Assembly (NCBI GenBank): GCA_963756185.1
Contig: CAVWMS010000001.1
Span: 868,001 to 932,000 of the forward strand
Direction of reading: 5' to 3'
DNA length: 64,000 nucleotides
From: DATAXI01 sp963756185
GTDB lineage: Bacteria > Verrucomicrobiota > Verrucomicrobiia > Chthoniobacterales > Chthoniobacteraceae
This document shows positions 56,455-64,000 of this stretch, one piece after another. The number at the start of each line of letters is the position of its first letter. Within the stretch, counting starts at the first letter, position 1. The position numbers and the translations under genes are program-made. The notes beneath the pieces were generated by a model that was not told the origin of the DNA, ran no database searches, and saw only the letters and a list, made by a program, of their open reading frames with translations.

Positions 56455-59400
56455 TTAGTCGCTCCCCGTTCCCGATGTTGCCGGGGCGGGTGATTGCGCT
56501 GGGGACGGGGATTGGCCTGGGGCGGGAGGGTTCAGCAGTGTGGCGACCTCCTTCGCGGCGTCGGCTTCCGCGCCGGGGGAGTAGCCGGTGTTGACCCAGG
56601 CCACGTTGCCGTCGGGGCCGATGATGACGGTGTGCGGGATGGCGTCGACGCCGTAAAGCTTGCCGACTTTTGCGCCGTCATCGAGCGCCACGTTCAGCTT
56701 CCAGCCGCGCGTTTCGATGAATTGTTTCACCTGCGCGGCGGGCTCGTCCTGGTCGAGGCCGATGAACTGGACCTTGTCCGGCGTGAACGGGGCCATCGCC
56801 TCGATCAATTCCGGCAACGAGGCGACGCAGGGGCCGCACCATGTGGCCCAGAAATCGAGCACTACGACTTTCCCCTTCTGCTGGGCGAGGTCGAACTGGC
56901 CGCCGGCCAGCAGCGCCACCGTGAAGGTCTGCGCAGGCTTGCCAATGGAGGCGGAGCTGTCCCCGCCGGCGTCGGGCAGCACGGGCTCGGGCGCGTAAAC
57001 CAGTTTCCAGTCGTCCAGGGATTTTATGGCCGCGCTCGGCTGGAGGGGCGTGGTGCGGATGACGGCGACATCCGCCGTGGGAATGACGCAGCGCCCGTAA
57101 ATCGGGTGCCGGCCGATGATCTCATCCTTGCCGAATTTTTCGGCGCTCAAGGCGATGCGCGCGCCGCTGGTGAGCTGGAGCCAATGGGTCGGCGTCCCGG
57201 CGAGGCCGCCAAAGGTGGAGTTGAGCACCTGCACCAGCAGGGCATGGGCTTCGGGGGTGTTTTGCACGCGCAGCTCGCGCGCGTCGGCATTCCAGACGGC
57301 GGTGGCGCCGGGGGGAAATGGAACGCCGTGATCGGCCAGCGTCGTGGCCACGGGCACATCCGCGGGGAAGCTGCCGGAGGTCAGCCAGTACATGCGCTCG
57401 ACCATGGACGGCTGCAGCGCCGTGTTGGCTTTCTCGATATAGACCTCGCCCTTGTCATCGACGCGATAGGTCAAATCGTAAACCGCGCAGATTTTTCCCA
57501 GCGCGGATTTCACCGACTCCTGGCCGAGCCGCAGCGAGGTAGGCCGGGCGCCCAGCTTCTGCGAGTAATGAAACTTGATGTCCGGAACCTGGGCCTGGAT
57601 GTAGCTGATGTAGTTGTCGAGGTTCGAGTCATTGAACATGACCCAGCCAGGGATCAGCCCCTTGAGCTTGTCCTCGCCGGGACTGTCCGCGGGCGTGGGC
57701 GAGGCATCCGCGGGCTTGCCGAAACAGATCACCGCCTTGACGCGGTCCCTCGGTACGGTCAGCTCCTCCATGCCGGCGCGGAAGGCAAAATTGTCCTTCG
57801 TCACGCCCTCGACTTCACCGCGCAGCAGGTCGCCATTGGCGGCGATGAGGGCGTGCGAGGGAGGATCGTTCCGTTCGAATCGCGGCACCGTAAGGGCCTG
57901 GGCCCTGGCATCCGCCGGGACGTCCGGCAGCCATGCGCAGCCGGGCGGCGACGTGGTGGAAAAGTTCATCAGCTTCATGCCGCCCGGGTTGTTTCCCCAG
58001 ACGTTCGCCGGCTCGATGATGAGGCCGTTGCCCGCGCGCCCGCCCGACGGCATCGGGAAGGTCATCATGTGGACGCCGTTGACATAAAGGGCGATATCGT
58101 CCTCGAGAATCTTGAGGGCCACCTCCGCGGTGCCGGAGACGCGCGCCTCGAAACGCGGATCGTCGAACTGGCCTTCGGTCGATTCCGTGCCGCAGACGAT
58201 GCCCCCGTTCAGCCCGGTGGCGAAAAGGAAATTGTTCGATTGCTGGCGCTCGGCGCCGGCGCAAAACATCCGGAACCGCGTCGCGCCGAAGACGCTGGCG
58301 TCCACCGTAAACCGGATTTCGCCCGCCTGCATCACGCCGGTATTGCCGATGGATGTCCCCGGCCCGAGGGTGAGCGAGTCGCCCTGCCTGTCCACCTTCG
58401 CCGGGTCGCCGGAGAGGATTCGCCAGCCGGGATCGTTGAAGCCGTGCATGTTCATCCGGCCCGTGACGCCAAACTGGATCGCCTTCAGTTCGGACGCCGG
58501 GAGTTTCGTCGCCTCGGTGATGCCCGCGTCCCATTGCGCCCCGTCGCGGTCGAGAGCCACGAGGTTGCCCGGCAGCACGTCGCCGCCGCGCGTGTAAAAG
58601 AGCGCCGGCGCGCCCGCGACCGGAGCGTCATCGGGAATGTTGCGGTCGATCTCGTACGGAGCCGATTTCGACGGCGTCACCGGAGCGACTGCTCCCTGCG
58701 GCAGCCAGCGGGGATTCTCGTCGCCCGTCGCCGCGAGCGCGCCGTGAAAGATGGTGTCCTGGATGGTGAGCGTATCCAGCTTCGCGAGCGGCTGATCCGC
58801 CGGCGCATTGGGCGGAGCGGGCGCATCGACCAGTATCTGCCGGAGCCCATCAATTCCCACATTCAAAGGCTGCGCGGTGAACGAGGTATCGAGGGCTGCC
58901 GTTCCGCTCGAGATCGAGGCGACCTGGCCCCGCAGGTAGGTTCCATCCGCGAAGGAGAGCGTCGTTTGCGCCGTGCCGGTTTGCAGCGAATCGGGCGAAA
59001 AGACGAACGCATCGACATCGCTGAGCGCGTAAGTTTGCCCCTGCTGGTCCGCGGCGGTGCCGCTCAATTGCAGCGTGCCGGAGAGCAGCGCCGCAACGTC
59101 GCCCTGGACGACGCGCCCGTCATCCAGCTCGATGCGCGGCTTGGCCGGGTCAAGCTTCGGCGGCGCGATCCCGTTCCATGGGCGCACCCGCAAAAAATCG
59201 AGCGACAGATCGCGGCCCTTGTTCTGGAGCAGGAGGCCGAGAGTGGGCGTGGCGCCGGCATTGGGCGCCTGCCATGAGGCGAGCTGGTCGCCGCCGGGTG
59301 TGTAAACCGCGCAGTTTTTGCTCTGGCGATCCCAGCAGAACCGCAACGCCACGTCATGGTCCGCATCGGTCAGCGGCATGATGAGCTTGAAATCGGACCC

Positions 59401-60177
59401 GACGGCCGCGACCACTTCGTTGTCCCAGGTCTCGATGCGCATCGAGTTTGCCGGCTTTGCGCCGAGCGAGAGAGTGAAACTTGGCATTCCCGACGCGCAG
59501 TGAACGTGAAACTCGATGTCGACCGAATCGGGCAAACTGACAAAGAGCAGCGCGCCGCGGTTCCAATAGGGGATTTGCATCGCCGCGCCCGGGCCGGTGA
59601 CCAATGGCGGAACAGCGGCGGCCGGCTTGGGCGTTTCTTCTTCCCCGTTCGGGCCGGCCTGGAACACCACCCCGCCCCCCGCCACCTGAAACTGGGGCGG
59701 CAGGCTGATCCCGTCCTGCTCCCGGTTATTGCCCTGCGTTTCCCAGCTTTGCCAGCCGGCATCCCCCGAAGGGCCGGCCGTGAGCAGCGAATTGTTTTGC
59801 GTGCGCAAAGCGCTGAGCACCTCCGAGCGCTTCAACTCAACGTCGCCGCACCGGTTGCCATGAATGAATATCGAGCTGCCGGTGATCGAAACGATGTCGC
59901 CATGGAGGGCGCTGCCGTCGCGCATGAGGATGATGAAAGGATCCTGCGCGCCGACCGACTGCGACGGCCAGTCGACCCGGTGAATGGAATGCCACGCGAG
60001 CGTCACCGGGTCGTCAAAGAACGGCGTCGTCCAGGTCGCCGTGCTGCCGGTGGCCCCGACGAAATTCCCCGGCGCGACGTCGCCGTTGGTCCAGCGAAGG
60101 ACGCCGGGCGCGGGACCGGCCGCGCGCGCCGCGCAGGCCGCGACGAGGCAGCAGAGGATGGCGAGCGCGCGTTTCAT
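56455..60177 (-). CDS. 1240-aa secreted mosaic protein: beta modules, jelly-roll domains, STN, TlpA-type thioredoxin
   Basis: Signal peptide MKRALAILCCLVAACAARAA. About seven ~45-residue modules of the form DGxxLxGxV...L...VxxI follow: VLRWTNGDVAPGNFVG, RDGSALHGDIVSITG, DDGRVVQGDVAALLSG, FADGTYLRGQVASISSG, GGDVLPGNLVALDRDG, ANGDLLRGEVEGVTKD, SGARIALSAEKFGKD. Two concanavalin/jelly-roll-like domains (about 190-345 and 640-790) sit between them. An STN-like domain (SLRLGQESVKSALGKICAVY) is at about 925-985. The C-terminus (about 1085-1215) is a TlpA/ResA thioredoxin with VVVLDFWATWCGPCVASLPE and cis-Pro region DAIPHTVIIGPDG. Probably a periplasmic protein reducing disulfides or cytochrome c partners; the rest has no known role. 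Start overlaps the upstream stop (ATGA). Confidence 0.88.
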   Translation of the reverse strand: MKRALAILCCLVAACAARAAGPAPGVLRWTNGDVAPGNFVGATGSTATWTTPFFDDPVTLAWHSIHRVDWPSQSVGAQDPFIILMRDGSALHGDIVSITGSSIFIHGNRCGDVELKRSEVLSALRTQNNSLLTAGPSGDAGWQSWETQGNNREQDGISLPPQFQVAGGGVVFQAGPNGEEETPKPAAAVPPLVTGPGAAMQIPYWNRGALLFVSLPDSVDIEFHVHCASGMPSFTLSLGAKPANSMRIETWDNEVVAAVGSDFKLIMPLTDADHDVALRFCWDRQSKNCAVYTPGGDQLASWQAPNAGATPTLGLLLQNKGRDLSLDFLRVRPWNGIAPPKLDPAKPRIELDDGRVVQGDVAALLSGTLQLSGTAADQQGQTYALSDVDAFVFSPDSLQTGTAQTTLSFADGTYLRGQVASISSGTAALDTSFTAQPLNVGIDGLRQILVDAPAPPNAPADQPLAKLDTLTIQDTIFHGALAATGDENPRWLPQGAVAPVTPSKSAPYEIDRNIPDDAPVAGAPALFYTRGGDVLPGNLVALDRDGAQWDAGITEATKLPASELKAIQFGVTGRMNMHGFNDPGWRILSGDPAKVDRQGDSLTLGPGTSIGNTGVMQAGEIRFTVDASVFGATRFRMFCAGAERQQSNNFLFATGLNGGIVCGTESTEGQFDDPRFEARVSGTAEVALKILEDDIALYVNGVHMMTFPMPSGGRAGNGLIIEPANVWGNNPGGMKLMNFSTTSPPGCAWLPDVPADARAQALTVPRFERNDPPSHALIAANGDLLRGEVEGVTKDNFAFRAGMEELTVPRDRVKAVICFGKPADASPTPADSPGEDKLKGLIPGWVMFNDSNLDNYISYIQAQVPDIKFHYSQKLGARPTSLRLGQESVKSALGKICAVYDLTYRVDDKGEVYIEKANTALQPSMVERMYWLTSGSFPADVPVATTLADHGVPFPPGATAVWNADARELRVQNTPEAHALLVQVLNSTFGGLAGTPTHWLQLTSGARIALSAEKFGKDEIIGRHPIYGRCVIPTADVAVIRTTPLQPSAAIKSLDDWKLVYAPEPVLPDAGGDSSASIGKPAQTFTVALLAGGQFDLAQQKGKVVVLDFWATWCGPCVASLPELIEAMAPFTPDKVQFIGLDQDEPAAQVKQFIETRGWKLNVALDDGAKVGKLYGVDAIPHTVIIGPDGNVAWVNTGYSPGAEADAAKEVATLLNPPAPGQSPSPAQSPAPATSGTGSD

Positions 60178-61232
60178 CGCTCGTAGATCGGCAGGAACCG
60201 GTAATTGAGCGCGAGCGCCAGCAGCGACATGCCGGTCGCATACGCGCCGCCGGGGAACGAGCCGTCGCTCTGCTGCAAGTCGCGCAATTGCCTGACCAGT
60301 TCGCCATTCCATTTCTGCCAGGCGTCATAGTTTCCCTGGAAGAGGGCCTGCGCCATGTAATAGCGGTAATACTCGGGGTAAGGGTTGTTCTCGGTGTTCT
60401 CGACATTGTCCAGCAGGCGCTGGAGGGCGGCCTTGAATTGGTCGGTGTTCTTCGTCTTGCTGACGCTGCTGGTGAGCACGCAGATGGCGGTGAGATTCAT
60501 CGAGCCGTTCAAGCCGCCGAAGCCGCCGGTGTAGGCCACCGAGCCGTCGCTGCCGGTGCTGCGGCGCATGTAATCCATCCCGGAGTCAATCACGTCGTCC
60601 GGCACATCCATGCCGGCGTTTCGCGCCGCCAGCAGCCCCATCAACACCGCGCCGCTGACCGACGTGTCCGCGTCCGTGCCGTTGGGGTTGTAGCGCCATC
60701 CGCCCCAGCGGTTCTTTTTTTGCGCCGTCGCCGCGCAGCCGATTGCCAGTTGCAGCGCCTTGGCGATGCTGCGAGGGGGCTTTTGGCCGGTGGGAAAGAG
60801 CGATTCATCCACCGCGCCGTAGGCCTCCGAGAGCGCCAGCATCGCGAAACCGTGATGGTACATGCTGTCCGGCAGATAACCCGTATTCGCGTCCTGGCTC
60901 TTGATGATGGCGTAAATGGCGCGGTGAACATTCGACGCGTACTTGCCGTAGTTCGGGTCTTCGCCGCTGGCCAGGAATGCCATCAGGCAAATGCCGTTGA
61001 TGCCCGCGCCGTCGCCGTATGTCCCGCCCGTCCAGCCGCCCTCGGCATTCTGCGCGCCGGCAAGCCAGGCCAGGCCGTGCTCGTAGATCGTATCCACGTC
61101 CTGGGGTATCCTGCCGCCGTAACGCAGCGTCGGGTCCTGCGCCCATGCCCCCCTCGACGCGAGCAGCAGCACCAGTCCGGCTTGCAGCAAGCGCGGCAGG
61201 CATCCGATCAAGCTCTGGCGGCCCGCCCTCAT
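60174..61232 (-). CDS. Secreted alpha/alpha-toroid (prenyltransferase/squalene-oxidase repeat) protein
   Basis: 352 aa, signal peptide (LLQAGLVLLLASRGAWA). Repeats of the terpene-cyclase/prenyltransferase toroid: GLAWLAGAQNAEGGWTGGTY, AIYAIIKSQDANTGYLPDSM, AATAQKKNRWGGWRYNPNGT, LRDLQQSDGSFPGGAYATGM (QxxxGxW/F-type). The cyclase DxDD motif is not evident, so it is unlikely to be a hopene cyclase; exported members of this repeat class in Planctomycetes and Verrucomicrobia have no assigned function. Both ends overlap neighbours by ATGA, which fixes the start at 61232. Confidence 0.85.
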   Translation of the reverse strand: MRAGRQSLIGCLPRLLQAGLVLLLASRGAWAQDPTLRYGGRIPQDVDTIYEHGLAWLAGAQNAEGGWTGGTYGDGAGINGICLMAFLASGEDPNYGKYASNVHRAIYAIIKSQDANTGYLPDSMYHHGFAMLALSEAYGAVDESLFPTGQKPPRSIAKALQLAIGCAATAQKKNRWGGWRYNPNGTDADTSVSGAVLMGLLAARNAGMDVPDDVIDSGMDYMRRSTGSDGSVAYTGGFGGLNGSMNLTAICVLTSSVSKTKNTDQFKAALQRLLDNVENTENNPYPEYYRYYMAQALFQGNYDAWQKWNGELVRQLRDLQQSDGSFPGGAYATGMSLLALALNYRFLPIYER

Positions 61233-63631
61233 TTCTTCTTTTTCTTTTTCTTCACTTTCACCACGCGGACCTGCTGCTGCTGTTGCTGGTTCTGCTGGTG
61301 GATTTGCTGGATATTCTGCCAGTACTGCATGGCAAAATTGCATGCCTGGCTGGTGCTCCACGCCTGCCATTGGCTGGCAGTCAGGATCGCCTTCATGTCG
61401 TTGTCCGGGATTCCGGCAAAGAGCAGGAACATGGCGGGATCCTGGAGAAACCAAAAGTTGCCGCCATTGTTTTCGCTGAAGAGTTGACCGATCTCGGAGC
61501 CGTATTCGGCCTGCACCTTTGTCACCGCCGCGCTCATCTTCGTCCATTGATCCTTTGAGAGGCCCAGCCGCGCGTCGAACTCCGCGACGCAGGTGTCGAG
61601 AATCACTTTCCGGCCATAGGCCGTCCGCGCCTCCTTCTCCCGGGTCCAGACTTTCTGCTGATCCGGCGTCAGGGCGGTATTCAGAGCCTTTTGAAGGATC
61701 GATTTCGGATCCGAGCCCGCGTCCTCGTACTGTTGATCGACCTGTTCAATCTGGTAATCCTCGATGGTGCGCAGCCGCTCCCTGACCTCATCGGCCGTCA
61801 ATCCCTCGATGTTCGAACGCACCATCGTTTCCATCGAGGTGCTCCACTTGCCAAACTCCTGCTCGGCGGTCCCGCATGCCGCCGTATCCAGGATTGCCGC
61901 CGTCTCGGGCGGCAATTGAGCCGCCCGCGCGGCGTCCTCGGCCTTCAACACGCACGAGGCCACGATCTTCTTGCGCACCGCCGGCGCTTTCGAGGCGATG
62001 TAATCGGAAATGGTCCTTTCGACATCTTCCGGCTCGGGCGGCGGCTGCACCGCGCCCGGAGTGGGCAGCGGTTGCGGGTTGTCCCCATCCTCGTTGTCGG
62101 AATCGTTTTCCTGTTTCGTCTCCTGCCAGTGCTGCCATTGCGCCGCATCGAGGATCGCCTTCATCTTGTCCGGCCCGACGCCGTCCACCACTTGAAGGAT
62201 CTGACCCGAATTGTATGCCATGAAGCTGTTCAGATCCGGCATGGTCGGTTGCGCCGGCATGCTCTTCTCCTGCTCCTCGAAGAGCGGCTCGAGCTGGCTT
62301 CGCTGGGCCTCGGTAAGGCCGACCTTGCTGTCCAGCAACATCACCGCGACCTCGCCCATGCCGATTGCGTCGCGGGCTTTGCGATCCTCGAGCGCCGCGG
62401 CGGCCTGCTTCATTTCATCGGCGGAAACCAGCTTCGTGATTCCCTTGTCCCACAAATCAGCCGGCTTTGGGTCTCCGGGCATGAGCTGGGCCCACTCATA
62501 GGGCGCCGGCGTGTTGGGCGTGCTCGCATATTCCCGCTCTTCATCCGGCATGCTCAGCAGCGCCTTTTCGACGCGGTCGCCCACCGCGCCGGCCGCCTCA
62601 TCCACCACCGATTTTGCGAGCGCGTCAATTTGGGCCAGGCGGTCCTTCGGCAGATCGAGCGTGGTTTCGATCTGGAAGGCCTTCGACTGGATTTCCGCCG
62701 TGTGCTGCTGGCTGAAAATGTTGGCCACTTCCTTGACGAAGCCGGCGATTTTGGTCTTCGCCTCGTCCTGTTCCTTTTTCTCCGCATCGTTCCATGCCGC
62801 GGCTTGCGCGGAGGTGAGGTTTTTTTTCAACGCGTCGGTCCACGCCGGTTCATCGATGGGATCGCACCCCAGACGCGGCTGGAGCCATTTCGCCATCATG
62901 TCCGTCTGTGCCTGGCTCTCCATGGAGGAGAGCATCGCCGGAATCTGGGCCGGCGGGACTTTCGCGATGTCACCGGTGACGAGATCGTTGATCGCGCTTT
63001 GCGTCTTATCCGCGGTCTGCGCGACCGCCTGTTCCGCCGCGGCCTCGAGCGCCTTGCGCCCTTTGTCGTCGAGGCCGGTTGCCTTCACCACGGCGTCGAC
63101 TTCGGCCTTCATGTAACCGGACATCACCTTCCGGCTCGAATCCGAAAGGCGCTTTGCAATTTCCGCCAACTGCGCCTGCTGCGCCGGCGTGACGATGTCC
63201 ACCTGCTTGCGGACAATGCTGATGATCTTGTCCGGCGCGCCGGCCACGGCCACTTTCAGGCGCACCGTCGTGCCCGGGTCGCCGCGGATCATCGCGACGA
63301 TTTTGTCCAGCCCGAGGCCCGCGCATACGACGAAGTCCGCGTTCCCCTGCGCGACCGCCGTGATGACGTCGTTCACCTTCAACTGCCCGTCCTTGTCCGC
63401 CGGCCCTCCCTGCACCAGTTGCGTCACCTTCGCGCCGCCTTCCACGGGCTCGAGCACCGCCCCGATCCCCGCCATCGACACCGACAGTTTCGCGGCGCCC
63501 GAGGAGATCTCAATCTGCCCCAACGCCGCCTCCAGCCGCGGCGCCGCGCAGAGGATCAGCGCCAGCGCGAGAAGGCGCGGCAACGCGCTCGCGCCGGACC
63601 GCATGGCCCGGGTACATCCGGCTGGCGTCAT
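61229..63631 (-). CDS. 800-aa secreted PDZ protein with recurring LTxxQ-W helical modules
   Basis: N-terminal signal-like segment (LPRLLALALILCAAPRLEAA), a PDZ domain (about 45-135: GIGAVLEPVEGGAKVTQLVQ, GGPADKDGQLKVNDVITAVA), then about 650 helical residues. Within these I see at least four segments ending in a similar motif: LTSAQAAAWND, MKAILDAAQWQHWQE, ALTPDQQKVWTRE, MKAILTASQWQAWST, each after a (L/V)(G/D)L(S/T/P)xxx start such as LGLSKDQWTKM and VGLTEAQRSQL. This recalls the LTxxQ repeats of Spy/CpxP and the heavy-metal-resistance helical family. The tail is Gln-rich then poly-Lys. The start may be the ATG at 63631 (ATGA overlap) or MRSGASALPR nine codons in. No protease domain accompanies the PDZ. 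Confidence 0.82.
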   Translation of the reverse strand: MTPAGCTRAMRSGASALPRLLALALILCAAPRLEAALGQIEISSGAAKLSVSMAGIGAVLEPVEGGAKVTQLVQGGPADKDGQLKVNDVITAVAQGNADFVVCAGLGLDKIVAMIRGDPGTTVRLKVAVAGAPDKIISIVRKQVDIVTPAQQAQLAEIAKRLSDSSRKVMSGYMKAEVDAVVKATGLDDKGRKALEAAAEQAVAQTADKTQSAINDLVTGDIAKVPPAQIPAMLSSMESQAQTDMMAKWLQPRLGCDPIDEPAWTDALKKNLTSAQAAAWNDAEKKEQDEAKTKIAGFVKEVANIFSQQHTAEIQSKAFQIETTLDLPKDRLAQIDALAKSVVDEAAGAVGDRVEKALLSMPDEEREYASTPNTPAPYEWAQLMPGDPKPADLWDKGITKLVSADEMKQAAAALEDRKARDAIGMGEVAVMLLDSKVGLTEAQRSQLEPLFEEQEKSMPAQPTMPDLNSFMAYNSGQILQVVDGVGPDKMKAILDAAQWQHWQETKQENDSDNEDGDNPQPLPTPGAVQPPPEPEDVERTISDYIASKAPAVRKKIVASCVLKAEDAARAAQLPPETAAILDTAACGTAEQEFGKWSTSMETMVRSNIEGLTADEVRERLRTIEDYQIEQVDQQYEDAGSDPKSILQKALNTALTPDQQKVWTREKEARTAYGRKVILDTCVAEFDARLGLSKDQWTKMSAAVTKVQAEYGSEIGQLFSENNGGNFWFLQDPAMFLLFAGIPDNDMKAILTASQWQAWSTSQACNFAMQYWQNIQQIHQQNQQQQQQVRVVKVKKKKKKK

Positions 63632-64000
63632 TGCGTCGCCGGCGCTCCTTCCAGCAGCGAGAAGTATTGGTCCAGCCCGGTCTTGAATTCCTCGGGAAAT
63701 TGCCGCCCCGCGCGGCCGGTTGCCTGTCCCACGGGTCGCGCCGCGATGATGCTCTGGGCATCCTCTCCCGGCCCCAGGTCGGCCAGCGCCGCTTCCGAGG
63801 CGGTGCCAAAGCGCCCGCCCTGGCCTGGATTCGATCCGCCCCCGCCGCCGCCTTTCCCGCTCCGCTTCGATTGGAGCAGCAGTTCGATCGCCTCAGTCTC
63901 CGCCGCGATTGCCTGCGGTCCCGTGTCGGGCGTGTAAAGGATCGTCGTCGCCTCGTCCATCACCGAGCCGACATCCTGCAGCAGTCCCATTTCCTTCTGG
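63628..64000 (-). CDS. C-terminal end of a larger protein, 5' end beyond the window
   Basis: 124 codons are visible and the frame continues to the edge (QKEMGLLQDVGSVMDEATTI). It has a helical part (ETEAIELLLQSKRSGKGGGG), a Gly-rich linker, and an end RQFPEEFKTGLDQYFSLLEG. From memory, C-termini of this form belong to long coiled-coil envelope proteins (DUF4175-like) in MoxR/DUF58/BatA-type operons of this superphylum; that needs a search. ATGA coupling to the PDZ gene. Confidence 0.65.
   Translation of the reverse strand, partial: QKEMGLLQDVGSVMDEATTILYTPDTGPQAIAAETEAIELLLQSKRSGKGGGGGGSNPGQGGRFGTASEAALADLGPGEDAQSIIAARPVGQATGRAGRQFPEEFKTGLDQYFSLLEGAPATQ

Noticed and set aside
56494..59277. 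927-codon + strand frame
   Set aside because: Antisense to the 1240-aa mosaic protein whose thioredoxin and signal peptide are clear.
60174..61232. Squalene-hopene cyclase for the toroid protein
   Set aside because: No DxDD acid motif, half the usual length, and it has a signal peptide.
61691..63937. 748-codon + strand frame
   Set aside because: Antisense to the PDZ protein; Arg/His/Leu-rich with no recognisable domain.

Overview
The window looks like chromosomal DNA of a high-GC Verrucomicrobiota bacterium, or of a close relative in the Planctomycetota-Verrucomicrobiota superphylum. The best single clue is an 18-bp operator with the core TGTTC-N4-GAACA, 28 bp upstream of an imuA-imuB-dnaE2 mutasome operon; this core is the LexA motif described for Verrucomicrobia. 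Supporting clues are a DUF1549/DUF1553 cytochrome cluster with a DUF1501 protein, a PPC-domain protein and a cytochrome/WD40 protein, a PEP-CTERM protein, and many secreted proteins with tiny lipobox or signal peptides. No transposase, integrase, phage gene or CRISPR array was seen.

Layout. 0-19 kb is housekeeping and envelope DNA: a truncated Gly-rich secreted protein, a hybrid histidine kinase, a PEP-CTERM metalloprotease, a coupled tlyA-nadK-ptsN operon, a lone acyl carrier protein, a kinase/regulator pair followed by an ankyrin protein, a methyltransferase, a coupled DAHP synthase-carbonic anhydrase pair, a LOG-family protein, a LysM lipoprotein, an aldo-keto reductase, and small cell-envelope proteins. 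A tRNA with a CAU anticodon (probably the lysidine-type Ile tRNA) lies at 19.2 kb.

19.5-29.7 kb is an energy module on the + strand: the stub of a P-type ATPase, ppk2, pgm, glgP, ackA, xfp and an ion permease. Together these would run glycogen to glucose-1-P to glucose-6-P and, through phosphoketolase, to acetyl-P, acetate and ATP, with polyphosphate as a second phosphate store. From glgP onward the genes are cut by dozens of single-base frameshifts while their motifs stay intact, which points to sequence error more than to decay. The same affects dnaE2 (29.7-32.8 kb) and, singly, several other genes.

29.7-35 kb is the SOS mutasome operon on the - strand. 35-41.3 kb holds an STN-domain secreted protein, two small coupled genes, and two tandem GT39-like glycosyltransferases that share their upstream sequence. 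41.4-44.2 kb has a lipase-like hydrolase, an HU protein with a clear terminator nearby, two paralogous small secreted proteins and a cytochrome b562-like protein. 44.2-52.1 kb is the four-gene cytochrome/WD40, DUF1549-DUF1553, PPC and DUF1501 cluster. 52.2-56.2 kb holds an MBL-fold hydrolase, a TMTC-like membrane TPR protein flanked by a 29-bp direct repeat, and two membrane proteins, one of 59 residues.

56.4-64 kb is the most unusual part: a tightly coupled - strand operon (three ATGA overlaps) for a coiled-coil/Gly-rich C-terminus, an 800-aa PDZ protein with recurring LTxxQ-W modules, an alpha/alpha-toroid protein, and a 1240-aa secreted mosaic of about seven beta modules, two jelly-roll-like domains, an STN domain and a C-terminal TlpA-type thioredoxin. 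I know no described system with this composition. Short-period intergenic repeats (TTCGAATT, AATCCGC, CAATTAGCAATT types) recur through the window and in two places form the first codons of real genes.
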